A stretch of DNA of 64,000 nt from Variovorax sp. PBL-E5 (GTDB taxonomy: Bacteria > Pseudomonadota > Gammaproteobacteria > Burkholderiales > Burkholderiaceae_C): assembly GCF_901827185.1 (NCBI RefSeq), contig NZ_LR594671.1, positions 2,356,001 through 2,420,000 of the forward strand. Direction: 5' to 3'. The notes under the pieces were generated by a model. It saw nothing but the letters and a program-made list of their open reading frames with translations. It ran no database searches and was not told where the DNA came from. Made by a program: the position numbers and the translations under genes. Shown piece after piece: positions 28,751-39,795 of the stretch (position 1 is its first letter; each line of letters begins with the position of its first letter).

Positions 28751-29299
28751 ATGACAACAAGCTCGAACCCTCCGGTCGGGGCGTCCGCTGACACGCCAGC
28801 AGCGCTCTGGCCGCAAACCCTGGTCGGGGTCGGCGTTCTGGTCGTGGGCCTGGCGCTCGCGTTCGGCGCGATCGGCATTTCGTCCGAGGCCGGCTACGGC
28901 GGCGTCGGGCCCAATTTCCTGCCGTGGCTGGTGGCGGTCGCGCTCACCGTGTGCGGTGCGTGGATCGTCTGGGAGGCCCGCACCGGCGGCTTTCGCGAGA
29001 TGGATGCGCCTTCGGGCGCGACGCACAGTGACTGGGCCGGCTTCGTCTGGGTGTCGGCGGGGCTGCTGCTCAATGCGGCGCTGATCACGACGCTCGGCTT
29101 CGTCCTCAGCTGCACGCTGTGCTACCTGCTCGCGGTGCAGGGCCTGCGCCGGGCCAGCGGGCAGGGCGGCGTGAATGCGCCGCGCACCTGGCTTGTCGAC
29201 TGCGTGACAGGCCTCCTGATCTCGGCGCCGGTGTTCTGGACTTTCACGAAATTCCTCGCCATCAACCTGCCAGGCCTGAGCGCCACGGGGTGGATCTGA
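28751..29299 (+). CDS. tctB: Tripartite tricarboxylate transporter small membrane subunit TctB
   Basis: 182 residues, four predicted membrane segments (near 20-40, 53-70, 96-125 and 155-175), the normal TctB layout. No strong ribosome site is seen before the ATG (GAGCACAGAACAAATG). The stop is immediately followed by the tctA ATG. Forms the membrane complex with TctA. Confidence 0.9.
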   Translation: MTTSSNPPVGASADTPAALWPQTLVGVGVLVVGLALAFGAIGISSEAGYGGVGPNFLPWLVAVALTVCGAWIVWEARTGGFREMDAPSGATHSDWAGFVWVSAGLLLNAALITTLGFVLSCTLCYLLAVQGLRRASGQGGVNAPRTWLVDCVTGLLISAPVFWTFTKFLAINLPGLSATGWI

Positions 29300-30814
29300 A
29301 TGGATATCTTCAATGCATTGATGCATGGCTTCGCGCTGGCGATCACGCCGGCGAACCTGCTGTGGTGCCTGGTCGGCTGCGCGCTCGGCACGGCGGTCGG
29401 CGTGCTGCCCGGCATCGGGCCGGCGGTGGCAGTGGCGATGCTGCTGCCGATCACCGGCAAGGTCGACGTCACGGCCTCGATGATCTTCTTCTCGGGCATC
29501 TATTACGGCGCCATGTATGGCGGCTCGACCACGTCCATCCTGCTGAACACGCCGGGCGAAACGGCCAGCATGGTGACGGCGATGGAGGGCAACAAGATGG
29601 CCAAGAGCGGCCGCGCGGGCGCGGCGCTCGCGACCGCGGCCATCGGCTCCTTCGTCGCCGGCACGATCGCGACCGTGATCGTCACGCTGTTCGCGCCCTT
29701 CGTGGCCGACTTCGCGGTCAAGCTCGGGCCGCCCGAGTATTTCCTCTTGATGCTGCTGGCCTTCACGACCGTGAGCGCGGTGCTCGGCAAGAGCACGTTG
29801 CGTGGCATGACGGCGCTGTTCGTTGGCCTGGCCGCGGGCTGTGTCGGGCTCGACCAGATCTCGGGCCAGGGCCGCTACACCGGCGGCGTTCCCGAACTGC
29901 TCGACGGCATAGAGATCGTGCTGGTCGCGGTCGGCCTGTTCGCGGTGGCCGAGGTGCTGTATGCGGTGCTCTACGAAGGCAAGGTCGTGGAGGCACAGAA
30001 CAGGCTGAGCCGCGTGCACATGAGCGCGCGCGACTGGAAGCGCTCGGTGCCGGCCTGGCTGCGCGGCACGGCCATCGGCACGCCCTTCGGCTGCATTCCG
30101 GCCGGCGGCACCGAGATCCCGACCTTCCTGAGCTATGCGACCGAGAAGAAGCTGGCCAAGGGCGAGGCCCGGTCCGAGTTCGGCACGGCGGGCGCGATCG
30201 AAGGCGTGGCCGGTCCCGAAGCCGCCAACAACGCGACGGTGACGGCGGCGCTGATTCCGCTGCTCACGCTCGGCATCCCGACCTCGAACACCACCGCCAT
30301 CCTGCTCGGTGCCTTCCAGAATTACGGCATCCAGCCCGGGCCGCAGCTCTTCACCACCTCGGCCGCGCTGGTGTGGGCGCTGATCGCCTCGCTCTACATC
30401 GGCAACGTGATGCTGCTGGTGCTCAACCTGCCGATGGTCGGGCTCTGGGTCAAGCTGCTGAAGATTCCGAAGCCGCAGCTCTATGCGGGCATCCTGATCT
30501 TCGCGACGGTGGGCGCCTACGGCATGCGCCAGAGTGCGTTCGACCTGTTCCTGCTCTATGTGATCGGCGTGCTCGGCGTGCTGATGCGGCGCTTCGACTT
30601 TCCGACCGCGCCGGTGGTGGTGGGCATGATCCTCGGGCCGCTGGCCGAGGCCCAGCTGCGCAACGCGATGTCGATCGGCGAGGGCAGCGCGGTGGTCTTC
30701 TTCCAGCGGCCGATGTCGATCGTGCTGATCGTCATCGTGCTGGCCGTCATGATCCTGCCGCGCGTGGCCCGGCGGATGGGCGAGCGCAAGCTGCGGGCGG
30801 TGAACGCGGGCTGA
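29300..30814 (+). CDS. tctA: Tripartite tricarboxylate transporter large membrane subunit TctA
   Basis: 504 residues with about twelve membrane segments. The duplicated TctA signature is visible in the first half ([14 protein letters not shown] and [14 protein letters not shown]) and again in the second ([15 protein letters not shown] and [14 protein letters not shown]). It is the secondary, ion-driven carrier of the system. Its start abuts the tctB stop. The operon ends here; a convergent gene ends 13 bp on. Confidence 0.93.
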   Translation: MDIFNALMHGFALAITPANLLWCLVGCALGTAVGVLPGIGPAVAVAMLLPITGKVDVTASMIFFSGIYYGAMYGGSTTSILLNTPGETASMVTAMEGNKMAKSGRAGAALATAAIGSFVAGTIATVIVTLFAPFVADFAVKLGPPEYFLLMLLAFTTVSAVLGKSTLRGMTALFVGLAAGCVGLDQISGQGRYTGGVPELLDGIEIVLVAVGLFAVAEVLYAVLYEGKVVEAQNRLSRVHMSARDWKRSVPAWLRGTAIGTPFGCIPAGGTEIPTFLSYATEKKLAKGEARSEFGTAGAIEGVAGPEAANNATVTAALIPLLTLGIPTSNTTAILLGAFQNYGIQPGPQLFTTSAALVWALIASLYIGNVMLLVLNLPMVGLWVKLLKIPKPQLYAGILIFATVGAYGMRQSAFDLFLLYVIGVLGVLMRRFDFPTAPVVVGMILGPLAEAQLRNAMSIGEGSAVVFFQRPMSIVLIVIVLAVMILPRVARRMGERKLRAVNAG

Positions 30815-30826
30815 GCGCCCGACGCA

Positions 30827-31195
30827 TCAATAGACCGTGAGCGAGGAGAGCGGGCGCGGGCCGTAGGGAAAGCGCTCCGCCTTGCCGGCTTGCTTGCGCG
30901 CCGTCTGGAGGATCTTTCGGATAACGACCGTCCAGAGGAAGACCTGCATCAGCAGCAGATCCAACGCCAGGATCATGCCCTGGTAGTGGTGTCTTGCCGG
31001 CACAGTGATGAGGGCGCCGTAGAAGAGAAGCGCCAGCACGCAGAAGGGTTTGAACCAGCGCGCCCGGCGCGTGCGTGCAAGCCTGAGCACACTCGGAACG
31101 CCAGGGACTTGCCGTTGTTCCCGACCCAGTGCTTCCGCTTCCTGAAGGAAAGGAACGAAGACGAGGTTGAAGGCGATCAGCAGCAGTGTGTCCAT
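30827..31195 (-). CDS. Hypothetical membrane protein
   Basis: 122 residues, not recognised. Three hydrophobic stretches are visible: about residues 3-17 (LLLIAFNLVFVPFL), 49-63 (FCVLALLFYGALITV) and 72-90. The C-terminal tail is basic and ends PRPLSSLTVY. The start MDTLLL was chosen because it places the first hydrophobic stretch at the N terminus; an earlier Met at 31273 is possible. The 133 bp upstream show nothing I recognise. Confidence 0.6.
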   Translation of the reverse strand: MDTLLLIAFNLVFVPFLQEAEALGREQRQVPGVPSVLRLARTRRARWFKPFCVLALLFYGALITVPARHHYQGMILALDLLLMQVFLWTVVIRKILQTARKQAGKAERFPYGPRPLSSLTVY

Positions 31196-31328
31196 GATGG
31201 CGTTCCGAGTGGCTAAGGGATGCGTGACAGCAAGCAGAGGCAGTGTCGTGCGCGCCACCGTTTTTCGCATCGCTCGCAGGAGCCAATGGCCCGGTCGCGA
31301 CGGGCCAATCCCGACCGGCCGCCGTGAC

Positions 31329-31694
31329 TTATTTCGCTGGCGGAGCGTCCGCCGGCAGCACGATGGTCGCGCGCCCGTCGCGCGAGGTCGTGGCATCGGA
31401 GCCGCTCGATGGCGGCGTCGCGCCTGCCGGGCTGACGATGACCGCGCGGCCGTCGGGTGTGGGTGCCACGACATCCGTCGCCGGGCCACCGCGTGCGCGG
31501 TCCAGCGCCTGGCCCGCATTGCGGATACAGCCTTCGCGTGCGGGCGCGGGCAGGCTGCCGTTGTTGCAGGCCGCGATCTCGCGCTCGTAGCGCTGCTGTG
31601 CCTGCGCGAGCTCGGGTGCCGGCTGGGCATGAGCGGCGGCCGCCATCAGCAGTGCAGCGGCGAGGCCCGTGGCCTGAAGACGGAATCGATGCAT
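31329..31694 (-). CDS. Secreted hypothetical protein
   Basis: 121 residues. A Sec signal peptide ends near residue 22 (AAAHAQ). The mature part has two Cys (IAACNN and EGCIRN), so a disulphide is possible, then a low-complexity Pro/Ala/Asp tail with repeated RA[TV]IV segments. GGAG lies 9 bp upstream of the ATG. No family recognised. Divergent from the sigma-54 activator across 153 bp that hold no clear motif. Confidence 0.65.
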   Translation of the reverse strand: MHRFRLQATGLAAALLMAAAAHAQPAPELAQAQQRYEREIAACNNGSLPAPAREGCIRNAGQALDRARGGPATDVVAPTPDGRAVIVSPAGATPPSSGSDATTSRDGRATIVLPADAPPAK

Positions 31695-31847
31695 GGCGCA
31701 AGCTCCGGTCGGTGGACAAGAAGGCATGTTGCCGCTGCACGGGCGCCCACGGTGTGCGAAGCCGGAGCGTGCCGGGGTAGGTGGGCGGCGCATTGTCCGG
31801 TCGCGACTCAGTGCGGCGCCGGGCTTTGCTCGCGCTACGATCCAGCC

Positions 31848-33365
<1,518 letters not shown>

Positions 33366-33443
33366 ACAACAGGCAGATGTCTGAAAATGAGGCAATCTGA
33401 CTGTCTCCCCCTCAGCCACGCCAAGCGAAGCAACGCCATTCGT

Positions 33444-33537
33444 GAAACACCGCGGATCCGGCTCGGCCGGCCCGCTGGTGTTGCCCCCGGTAGGGGGTTG
33501 GCGTAGCGACGCGAAGTGCGCGAAGCCTGGGGGCGAG
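33444..33537 (-). repeat. Dispersed two-hairpin intergenic repeat, copy 4 (inverted)
   Basis: Reverse orientation relative to the other three. Reading the minus strand it has the CGCGCACTTCG-type segment, the GGGGG/CCCCC hairpin, the GGCCGGCCGAGCCGGATCC dyad and the ending CCGCGGTGTTTC. It lies upstream of a binding-protein gene and ends at the sigma-54 promoter. Confidence 0.8.
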
Positions 33538-33554
33538 CTGGTACAGCTTTTGCA
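33538..33554 (+). promoter_or_regulatory. Sigma-54 promoter of the second Liv-type ABC operon
   Basis: CTGGTACAGCTTTTGCA fits the -24/-12 consensus, with GG at 33540-33541 and GC at 33552-33553, exactly 12 bp apart, and TTGCA at -12. Predicted +1 near 33565 leaves about 23 nt before the ATG at 33588, room for its AGGAG site. It lies just downstream of the sigma-54 activator gene. Possible activator sites around 33376-33410 (CAGATGTCTG and CAATCTGACTG) are only suggestive. Confidence 0.7.
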
Positions 33555-33587
33555 GTATTCAGCCATCATCTTCAGGAGACAAAACAA

Positions 33588-34784
33588 ATGCATCGTCGCC
33601 ACGTCGTCGCCATTGCAGCGATCGCCACCCTCGCCGCGTCCGCCTTCACCGCACCGGTCTGGGCCCAGTCCAACGACATCCGCATCGCCCACATCTACAG
33701 CAAGACCGGCCCGCTCGAGGCCTACGGCAAGCAGACACAGACCGGCCTCATGATGGGCTTCGACTACGCGACCGGCGGCACCATGATGGTCAACGGCCAC
33801 AAGCTGGTCGTGATCGAGAAGGACGACCAGGGCAAGCCCGATCTCGGCAAGTCGCTGCTCGCGGCGGCCTATGCCGACGACAAGGCCGCGCTCGCGATCG
33901 GCCCGACGGCCTCGGGCGTCGCGCTCGCGATGCTGCCGGTGGCCGAGGAGTACAAGAAGATCCTGCTGGTCGAGCCCGCGGTGGCCGACTCGATCACCGG
34001 CGACAAGTGGAACAAGTACATCTTCCGAACCGGCCGCAACAGCTCGCAGGATGCGATCTCCAACGCGGTGGCGGTCGACAAGCCCGGCGTGACGATCGCG
34101 ACGCTGGCGCAGGACAACGCCTTCGGCCGCGACGGCGTCAAGGCCTTCAAGGATGCGATCAAGAAGGCCAAGGTCGTGCACGAGGAATACCTGCCGCCGG
34201 CCACCACCGATTTCACCGCCGGCGCGCAGCACCTGATCGACAAGCTCAAGGACCAGCCGGGCCGCAAGATCATCTGGATCGTCTGGGCCGGCGCGGGCAA
34301 CCCGTTCAAGATCGTGGACCTCGACCTCAAGCGCTACGGCATCGAGATCTCCACCGGCGGCAACATCCTGCCGGCGATGGCGGCCTACAAGAGCCTGCCC
34401 GGCATGGAGGGCGCGGCCTACTACTACTTCGGGATTCCGAAGAACCCGGTCAACGATGCGATGGTGTCGATGCACTACAAGGAATTCAAGTCGCCGCCGG
34501 ACTTCTTCACGGCCGGCGGCTTCTCGGCCGCGATGGCGATCGTGACCGCGCTCAAGAAGACGGGCGGCGACACCGGCACCAACAAGCTGATCTCGACCAT
34601 GGAAGGCATGAGCTTCGACACGCCCAAGGGCAAGATGACCTTCCGCAAGGAAGACCATCAGGCGATGCAGAGCATGTACCACTTCAAGATCAAGGTGGAC
34701 CCGGCCTTCGCGTGGGGCGTGCCTGAACTCGTGCACGAGATCAAGCCCGAAGAAATGGACATCCCCATCCGAAACAAGCGCTGA
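33588..34784 (+). CDS. Liv-type ABC transporter substrate-binding protein (operon B)
   Basis: 398 residues. Signal peptide to about residue 26 (PVWAQ), then a type I binding protein starting IRIAHIYSKTGPLEAYGKQ. It belongs to a different subgroup from the three paralogues near 10-16 kb. AGGAG lies 9 bp before the ATG. First gene of a binding protein-ATPase-ATPase-permease-permease-hydrolase operon under the sigma-54 promoter. The ligand is unknown; amides, aromatic acids or branched amino acids are all possible. Confidence 0.93.
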   Translation: MHRRHVVAIAAIATLAASAFTAPVWAQSNDIRIAHIYSKTGPLEAYGKQTQTGLMMGFDYATGGTMMVNGHKLVVIEKDDQGKPDLGKSLLAAAYADDKAALAIGPTASGVALAMLPVAEEYKKILLVEPAVADSITGDKWNKYIFRTGRNSSQDAISNAVAVDKPGVTIATLAQDNAFGRDGVKAFKDAIKKAKVVHEEYLPPATTDFTAGAQHLIDKLKDQPGRKIIWIVWAGAGNPFKIVDLDLKRYGIEISTGGNILPAMAAYKSLPGMEGAAYYYFGIPKNPVNDAMVSMHYKEFKSPPDFFTAGGFSAAMAIVTALKKTGGDTGTNKLISTMEGMSFDTPKGKMTFRKEDHQAMQSMYHFKIKVDPAFAWGVPELVHEIKPEEMDIPIRNKR

Positions 34785-34792
34785 GCCGGCGC

Positions 34793-35599
34793 ATGCTGGA
34801 GACGCGCGGACTCACCGTTCGCTTCGGCGGCCACATCGCGGTCAACGATGTCAGTTGCAGTTTTGCACCCGGCACGCTGACGGCGATCGTCGGGCCGAAC
34901 GGCGCGGGCAAGACCACCTACTTCAATCTGATCTCGGGTCAGTTGAAGGCGAGCGCGGGCACGGTGTCGCTCGACGGCCAACTGCTCTCGGGCCTGCCGG
35001 CCTCGGCGCGCACGCGGGCCGGGCTCGGGCGGGCGTTCCAGTTGACCAACCTGTTTCCGCACCTCACGGTGCTGGAGAACGTGCGGCTCGCGGTGCAGGC
35101 CACGCGCGGGGGCGCGCACCGGCGCGGGCTCAATCTGTGGAGCATCTGGAGCGATCACCGCGCGCTGACCGAGCGCGCCGATGAACTGCTCGCGCAGATC
35201 AACCTCAAGGCCAGGGAGCATGCAGTCGTCGCAAGCCTGCCGCACGGCGACCAGCGCAAGCTGGAAGTGGCGTTGCTGATGGCGCTCGAGCCCAAGGTCT
35301 TCATGTTCGACGAACCGACCGCCGGCATGAATGCTGCCGAGGCGCCGGTGATCCTGGACCTGATCCGCAAGCTGAAGCAGGACAAGCGCAAGACCATCCT
35401 GCTGGTCGAGCACAAGATGGACGTGGTGCGAGAGCTCGCCGATCGCATCATCGTGCTGCACAACGGGCAATTGGTGGCGGATGGCGAGCCTGCAGAGGTG
35501 ATCGCGTCACCCATCGTGCAGGAGGCTTACCTTGGGGTCGCGAAGGAGGCGGCCCCCATCCCAACCTTCCCCCAGAGGGGGAAGGAGCAAGACACATGA
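34793..35599 (+). CDS. Liv-type ABC transporter ATPase (LivG family, operon B)
   Basis: 268 residues. Walker [10 protein letters not shown] near residue 38, Q-loop AFQLTNLFPHLTV, degenerate signature LPHGDQRKLEVALLMAL, Walker B VFMFDEPTAGM, H-loop VEHKMD. The C-terminal tail is extended by about 14 residues (PIPTFPQRGKEQ). It starts 8 bp after the binding-protein stop. Confidence 0.93.
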   Translation: MLETRGLTVRFGGHIAVNDVSCSFAPGTLTAIVGPNGAGKTTYFNLISGQLKASAGTVSLDGQLLSGLPASARTRAGLGRAFQLTNLFPHLTVLENVRLAVQATRGGAHRRGLNLWSIWSDHRALTERADELLAQINLKAREHAVVASLPHGDQRKLEVALLMALEPKVFMFDEPTAGMNAAEAPVILDLIRKLKQDKRKTILLVEHKMDVVRELADRIIVLHNGQLVADGEPAEVIASPIVQEAYLGVAKEAAPIPTFPQRGKEQDT

Positions 35600-36321
35600 G
35601 TGCGAATCTGCTCAGCCTCGAGGGCGTGCACACGCACATCGGGGCGTACCACATCCTGCATGGCGTCGACCTCGCCGTGCCGCGCGGCCAGCTCACGATG
35701 CTGCTGGGCCGCAACGGCGCGGGCAAGACCACCACGCTCAGGACCATCATGGGCCTGTGGCTTGCATCGCAGGGCCGCGTGCGTTTCGGGGATACCGACA
35801 TCACGGCGCTGCACACGCCGCAGATCGCCGGGCTCGGCATCGCCTATGTGCCGGAGAACATGGGCATCTTCTCGGACCTCACGGTCAAGGAGAACATGCT
35901 GCTGGCCGCGCGCGGCGCGAGGCATGCCGAGCAGCTGGACGAGGCGCGCCTCGCATGGATCTTCAAGCTCTTCCCGGCGGTGGAGAAGTTCTGGAACCAT
36001 CCGGCCGGCAAGCTCTCGGGCGGACAGAAGCAGATGCTGGCCGTCTCGCGCGCGATCGTCGAGCCACGCGAGCTGCTGATCGTCGACGAACCGAGCAAGG
36101 GCCTTGCGCCCGCCATCATCAACAACATGATCGACGCCTTCGGCGAACTCAAGCGCAGCGGCGTCACCATCCTGCTGGTCGAGCAGAACATCCACTTCGC
36201 CCAGCGCCTGGGCGACACGGTGGCCGTGATGGACAACGGGCGCGTGGTGCACAGCGGCAGCATGGCGGCGTTCTCGGCGGACGCGCAACTGCAGCAGTCG
36301 CTCTTGGGGTTGGCGTTATGA
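35596..36321 (+). CDS. Liv-type ABC transporter ATPase (LivF family, operon B)
   Basis: 241 residues. Walker A GRNGAGKTT near residue 38, signature LSGGQKQM, Walker B LLIVDEPSKGLAP, H-loop VEQNIH. The PENMGIFSDLTV segment marks LivF. Overlaps both neighbours by 4 bp, so the operon is tightly coupled. Confidence 0.93.
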   Translation: MSANLLSLEGVHTHIGAYHILHGVDLAVPRGQLTMLLGRNGAGKTTTLRTIMGLWLASQGRVRFGDTDITALHTPQIAGLGIAYVPENMGIFSDLTVKENMLLAARGARHAEQLDEARLAWIFKLFPAVEKFWNHPAGKLSGGQKQMLAVSRAIVEPRELLIVDEPSKGLAPAIINNMIDAFGELKRSGVTILLVEQNIHFAQRLGDTVAVMDNGRVVHSGSMAAFSADAQLQQSLLGLAL

Positions 36322-37298
36322 AGATCGAGTTCGACTGGAAGCCCTTGCTGCTCGTGCCGGTCATCGCGCTGATCGCGCTGCCGCTCACCGGCTCCGCATC
36401 GACCTGGCTCACGCTCACCGTCGCGGGCCTGGCGATGGGCATGATCATCTTCATCATCGCCTCGGGCCTGACGCTGATCTTCGGGCTGATGGACGTGCTC
36501 AATTTCGGCCACGGCGTCTTCATCGCGCTCGGCGCCTTCGTCGCCAGCAGCGTGCTCGGTGCGATGGGCGACTGGACGGGCTCGGGCGAACTCTGGCGCA
36601 ACCTGGTCGCCGTCTTTCCCGCGATGCTGGTCGCGATGGCAGCGGCCGGCGCGGTCGGCCTCGCCTTCGAGCGCTTCATCGTGCGGCCGGTCTATGGCCA
36701 GCACCTGAAGCAGATCCTCATCACCATGGGCGGCATGATCATCGGCGAGGAACTGATCAAGGTGATCTGGGGCCCGGCGCAGATTCCGCTGCCGCTGCCC
36801 GAGGCGCTGCGCGGTTCGCTGTTCGTCGGCGATGCGGCGATCAGCAAGTACCGCCTGCTGGCGGTGGCCGTCGGCATCGTGGTGTTCGGCCTGCTCGCGT
36901 GGACACTGGGCCGCACCAAGATCGGCCTCCTGATCCGCGCCGGCGTGCAGGACCGCGAGATGGTCGAGTCGCTCGGTTATCGCATCGGTCGGCTGTTCGT
37001 CGGCGTGTTCGTGGTCGGCAGCGCGCTGGCCGGATTGGGTGGCGTGATGTGGGGCCTGTTCCAGCAGAACCTGGTGCCGCAGATGGGCGCGCAGGTCAAT
37101 GTGCTGATCTTCATCGTCATCATCATCGGCGGCCTGGGCTCGACCACCGGCGCGCTGATCGGTGCCTTGCTGGTCGGCCTGATGACCAACTACGTCGGCT
37201 TCCTGCTGCCCACGGCGACGCAGTTCGCGAGCATCTTCCTGATGGTCGCGGTGCTGCTGTGGCGCCCGCAAGGCGTCTACCCTGTGGCGAACAGATGA
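36318..37298 (+). CDS. Liv-type ABC transporter permease (LivH family, operon B)
   Basis: 326 residues, about eight membrane segments. LivH signature regions are present: GLTLIFGLMDVLNFGHG near residue 51 and the IIGGLGSTTGALIGALLVGL loop that contacts the ATPase. The start was set at the ATGA overlap with the ATPase stop. Confidence 0.92.
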   Translation: MKIEFDWKPLLLVPVIALIALPLTGSASTWLTLTVAGLAMGMIIFIIASGLTLIFGLMDVLNFGHGVFIALGAFVASSVLGAMGDWTGSGELWRNLVAVFPAMLVAMAAAGAVGLAFERFIVRPVYGQHLKQILITMGGMIIGEELIKVIWGPAQIPLPLPEALRGSLFVGDAAISKYRLLAVAVGIVVFGLLAWTLGRTKIGLLIRAGVQDREMVESLGYRIGRLFVGVFVVGSALAGLGGVMWGLFQQNLVPQMGAQVNVLIFIVIIIGGLGSTTGALIGALLVGLMTNYVGFLLPTATQFASIFLMVAVLLWRPQGVYPVANR

Positions 37299-37302
37299 GC
37301 GG

Positions 37303-38373
37303 ATGATCATGCTGAAGCGTCTCCTGTCCAACGACCTGCCGCGCAGCCGCGTGCTCGCGGTGCTGCTGGTCGCGCTGGTGCTCGGACTGGCGTTCGCGCC
37401 CTTCATCTTTCCGGGGGTGAAGGCGCTCAGCGTTGCAGCGAAGGTGCTGGTGTTCATCGTGCTGGTCGCGAGCTTCGACCTGCTGCTGGGCTACACCGGC
37501 ATCGTGAGCTTCGCGCACACCATGTTCTTCGGCATCGGCGCCTACGGCATCGCGATCGCGGCGACGCGGCTGGGCGCGGGGTGGGGCGCGATGGGGGCCG
37601 GGCTCGGCGCGGCGCTGGCACTGTCGCTGGTGCTGTCGCTCGCGATCGGTCTCTTCTCGCTCAGGGTGCGCGCGATCTTCTTCGCGATGATCACGCTGGC
37701 GGTGGCCTCGGCCTTCCAGACGCTGGCCTCGCAGCTTTCCGCCTTCACCGGTGGCGAGGACGGCCTGACCTTCAAGCTGCCGGAGCTGATCTCGCCGAGC
37801 TTCGAGTTCCGCGAGGATCCGTTCCTGGGCGTCTCGCTCGACGGCCGGCTGCTGTGCTACTACCTGCTCTTCGTGGTCGCGGTGGTGCTGGTGCTCGCGT
37901 TGCTGCGCATCGTCAACTCGCCCTTCGGCCGCGTGCTGCAGGCGATCCGCGAGAACGAGTTCCGCGCCGAGGCGATCGGCTACCGCGTGGTGGTCTATCG
38001 CACGACGGCGTCGGTGCTGTCGGCGCTGTTCGCGACGCTGGCCGGCGCGATGCTCGCGATCTGGCTGCGCTACAACGGGCCGGACACCTCGCTGAGCTTC
38101 GAGATCATGATCGACGTGCTGCTGATCGTGGTCATCGGCGGCATGGGAACGATGTATGGCGCCGTGGTGGGCGCGGTGCTCTTCGTCGTCGCGCAGAGCT
38201 ACCTGCAGGATCTGCTGCGTCTGGCGAGCGAATCGGCCAGCGCGCTGCCTTGGCTGGCGGCGCTTCTCTCGCCGGACCGCTGGCTGCTGTGGCTGGGCGT
38301 GCTGTTCGTGCTCTCGGTCTATTACTTTCCGACCGGTGTCGTCGGACGACTGAGGGCGAGGAGCTTGCGATGA
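37303..38373 (+). CDS. Liv-type ABC transporter permease (LivM family, operon B)
   Basis: 356 residues, nine or ten membrane segments, with GYTGIVSFAHTMFFGIGAYG and the coupling-helix region AIRENEFRAEAIGY. Starts 4 bp after the previous stop with GAGCGG upstream; an alternative Met two codons later is possible. Overlaps the hydrolase gene by 4 bp. Confidence 0.92.
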   Translation: MIMLKRLLSNDLPRSRVLAVLLVALVLGLAFAPFIFPGVKALSVAAKVLVFIVLVASFDLLLGYTGIVSFAHTMFFGIGAYGIAIAATRLGAGWGAMGAGLGAALALSLVLSLAIGLFSLRVRAIFFAMITLAVASAFQTLASQLSAFTGGEDGLTFKLPELISPSFEFREDPFLGVSLDGRLLCYYLLFVVAVVLVLALLRIVNSPFGRVLQAIRENEFRAEAIGYRVVVYRTTASVLSALFATLAGAMLAIWLRYNGPDTSLSFEIMIDVLLIVVIGGMGTMYGAVVGAVLFVVAQSYLQDLLRLASESASALPWLAALLSPDRWLLWLGVLFVLSVYYFPTGVVGRLRARSLR

Positions 38374-39242
38374 ATAGGCCGACATCGAATTTCGTGCAGA
38401 TCGCCGGACGCGAGATCCACTGGATGGATTGGGGCGAGCGCGATGCGCCGGTGGTCGTCGCCTGGCACGGCCTGGCGCGCACCGGCCGCGACATGGACGA
38501 ACTCGCCGCGCATTTCGTCGCGTGCGGCTATCGCGTGATCTGCCCCGACACCCTCGGACGCGGGCTGAGCCAGTGGAGCCCGGCGCCGGACGACGAGTAC
38601 CAGCTCTCGTTCTACGCGCGGCTCGCCGCCGGGCTCTGCGATGCGCTGCAGCTCGCGCGCGTGCACTGGGTCGGCACCTCGATGGGCGGCGCGATCGGCA
38701 TGGTCTGCGCGTCGGGCCTGGCCGAGCCGTCGATGAAGCCGCGCATCGCGAGCCTGGTGCTCAACGACACCGCGCCGCAGATCGCGGCATCGGCCGTCGA
38801 GCGGATCCGCGCCTATGCGGGGCAGCCGCCGGCCTTCGACACGGTGATGGAACTCGAAGCCTTCTTCCGCACGGTCTACAAGCCCTACGGCTGGCTCAGC
38901 GACGCGCAGTGGCGCCGGTTGACCGAGACCTCGGCACGCCGGCTTCCCGACGGCCGCGTCACGCCGCATTACGACCCGGCGATGGTGCGGCAGTTCAGCG
39001 CCCATCCGGAGGACTACGCGATCTGGCAGCACTACGACGCCATCGAAGCGCCCGTGCTGCTGCTGCGCGGGGCCGAATCCGACCTGGTGCTGCGCGAGAC
39101 GGTCGAAGCGATGCATCGCCGCGGGCCGGGCGCGAAGGGGCGCTTCGAGGCCTTCGAGGTGCCGGGTTGCGGCCATGCACCCGCGCTCAACGTACCGGAG
39201 CAGCTCGAAAGGGTGTCCGGCTTCGTTCAAGCGAATTCTTGA
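38370..39242 (+). CDS. Alpha/beta-fold hydrolase
   Basis: 290 residues. Oxyanion region WHGLARTG near residue 33, nucleophile elbow GTSMGG near 109, acid in ESDLV, and catalytic His in GCGHAPALN near the C terminus. Last gene of operon B, coupled to LivM by an ATGA overlap, which suggests that it hydrolyses an ester or amide taken up by the transporter. The true substrate is unknown. Confidence 0.88.
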   Translation: MNRPTSNFVQIAGREIHWMDWGERDAPVVVAWHGLARTGRDMDELAAHFVACGYRVICPDTLGRGLSQWSPAPDDEYQLSFYARLAAGLCDALQLARVHWVGTSMGGAIGMVCASGLAEPSMKPRIASLVLNDTAPQIAASAVERIRAYAGQPPAFDTVMELEAFFRTVYKPYGWLSDAQWRRLTETSARRLPDGRVTPHYDPAMVRQFSAHPEDYAIWQHYDAIEAPVLLLRGAESDLVLRETVEAMHRRGPGAKGRFEAFEVPGCGHAPALNVPEQLERVSGFVQANS

Positions 39243-39244
39243 GC

Positions 39245-39263
39245 GGCGCGCGACAATCGCGCC
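39245..39263 (+). terminator. Weak terminator-like hairpin after operon B
   Basis: GGCGCG/CGCGCC stem with a 7-nt loop, 3 bp after the hydrolase stop, followed by CCTTCCATTCC rather than a real U-tract. It may end or attenuate the operon. Confidence 0.3.
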
Positions 39264-39288
39264 CCTTCCATTCCAAAGAGAGATTCCC

Positions 39289-39795
39289 ATGGCGCTGTCG
39301 CTGTACGAGGCTTCCATTCCGGTTTTCATTCGCGGGCTCGGGCAGCTCTCGCATGTGCTCGACAAGGCGCTGGCCCATGCGGGCGCGCAGGGCATCGATC
39401 CGGCAACCTTCGTCGCCGCGCGCCTGGCGCCCGACATGCTGACGCTGGCCGGCCAGGTGCAGACCGCGAGCGACGCCTCCAAGCTCGGCGCCGCGCGCAT
39501 CGCGGGCATCACCGGCCCGAGCTTTCCCGATACCGAAACGCGCTACGAAGAGCTGCAGGCCCGCGTCGCGAAGACGGTCGAATTCCTGCGCACGGTGGAC
39601 CGCGCGCTGATCGACGGCCACGAAGACCGCGCCGTCGTCATCAAGGTGCGCGGCACCGAGATCCAGTTCACCGCCGAGCGCTATCTGCTGCAGTTCGCGC
39701 TGCCCAATTTCTTCTTCCACGTGACGACCGCCTACGACGTGCTGCGCCACAGCGGCGTGCCGCTCGGCAAGCTCGACTATCTCGGCCGTCTCTAG
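39289..39795 (+). CDS. DUF1993 family protein
   Basis: 168 residues, DinB-like helical fold family of unknown function. Typical features: SLYEASIPVFIRGLGQL start, LAPDMLTLAGQVQ near residue 46, and FFHVTTAYDVLRHSGVPLGKLDYLG at the C terminus. It ends convergently with hemH, the two stop codons overlapping. No link to the surrounding transporters is seen. Confidence 0.85.
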   Translation: MALSLYEASIPVFIRGLGQLSHVLDKALAHAGAQGIDPATFVAARLAPDMLTLAGQVQTASDASKLGAARIAGITGPSFPDTETRYEELQARVAKTVEFLRTVDRALIDGHEDRAVVIKVRGTEIQFTAERYLLQFALPNFFFHVTTAYDVLRHSGVPLGKLDYLGRL

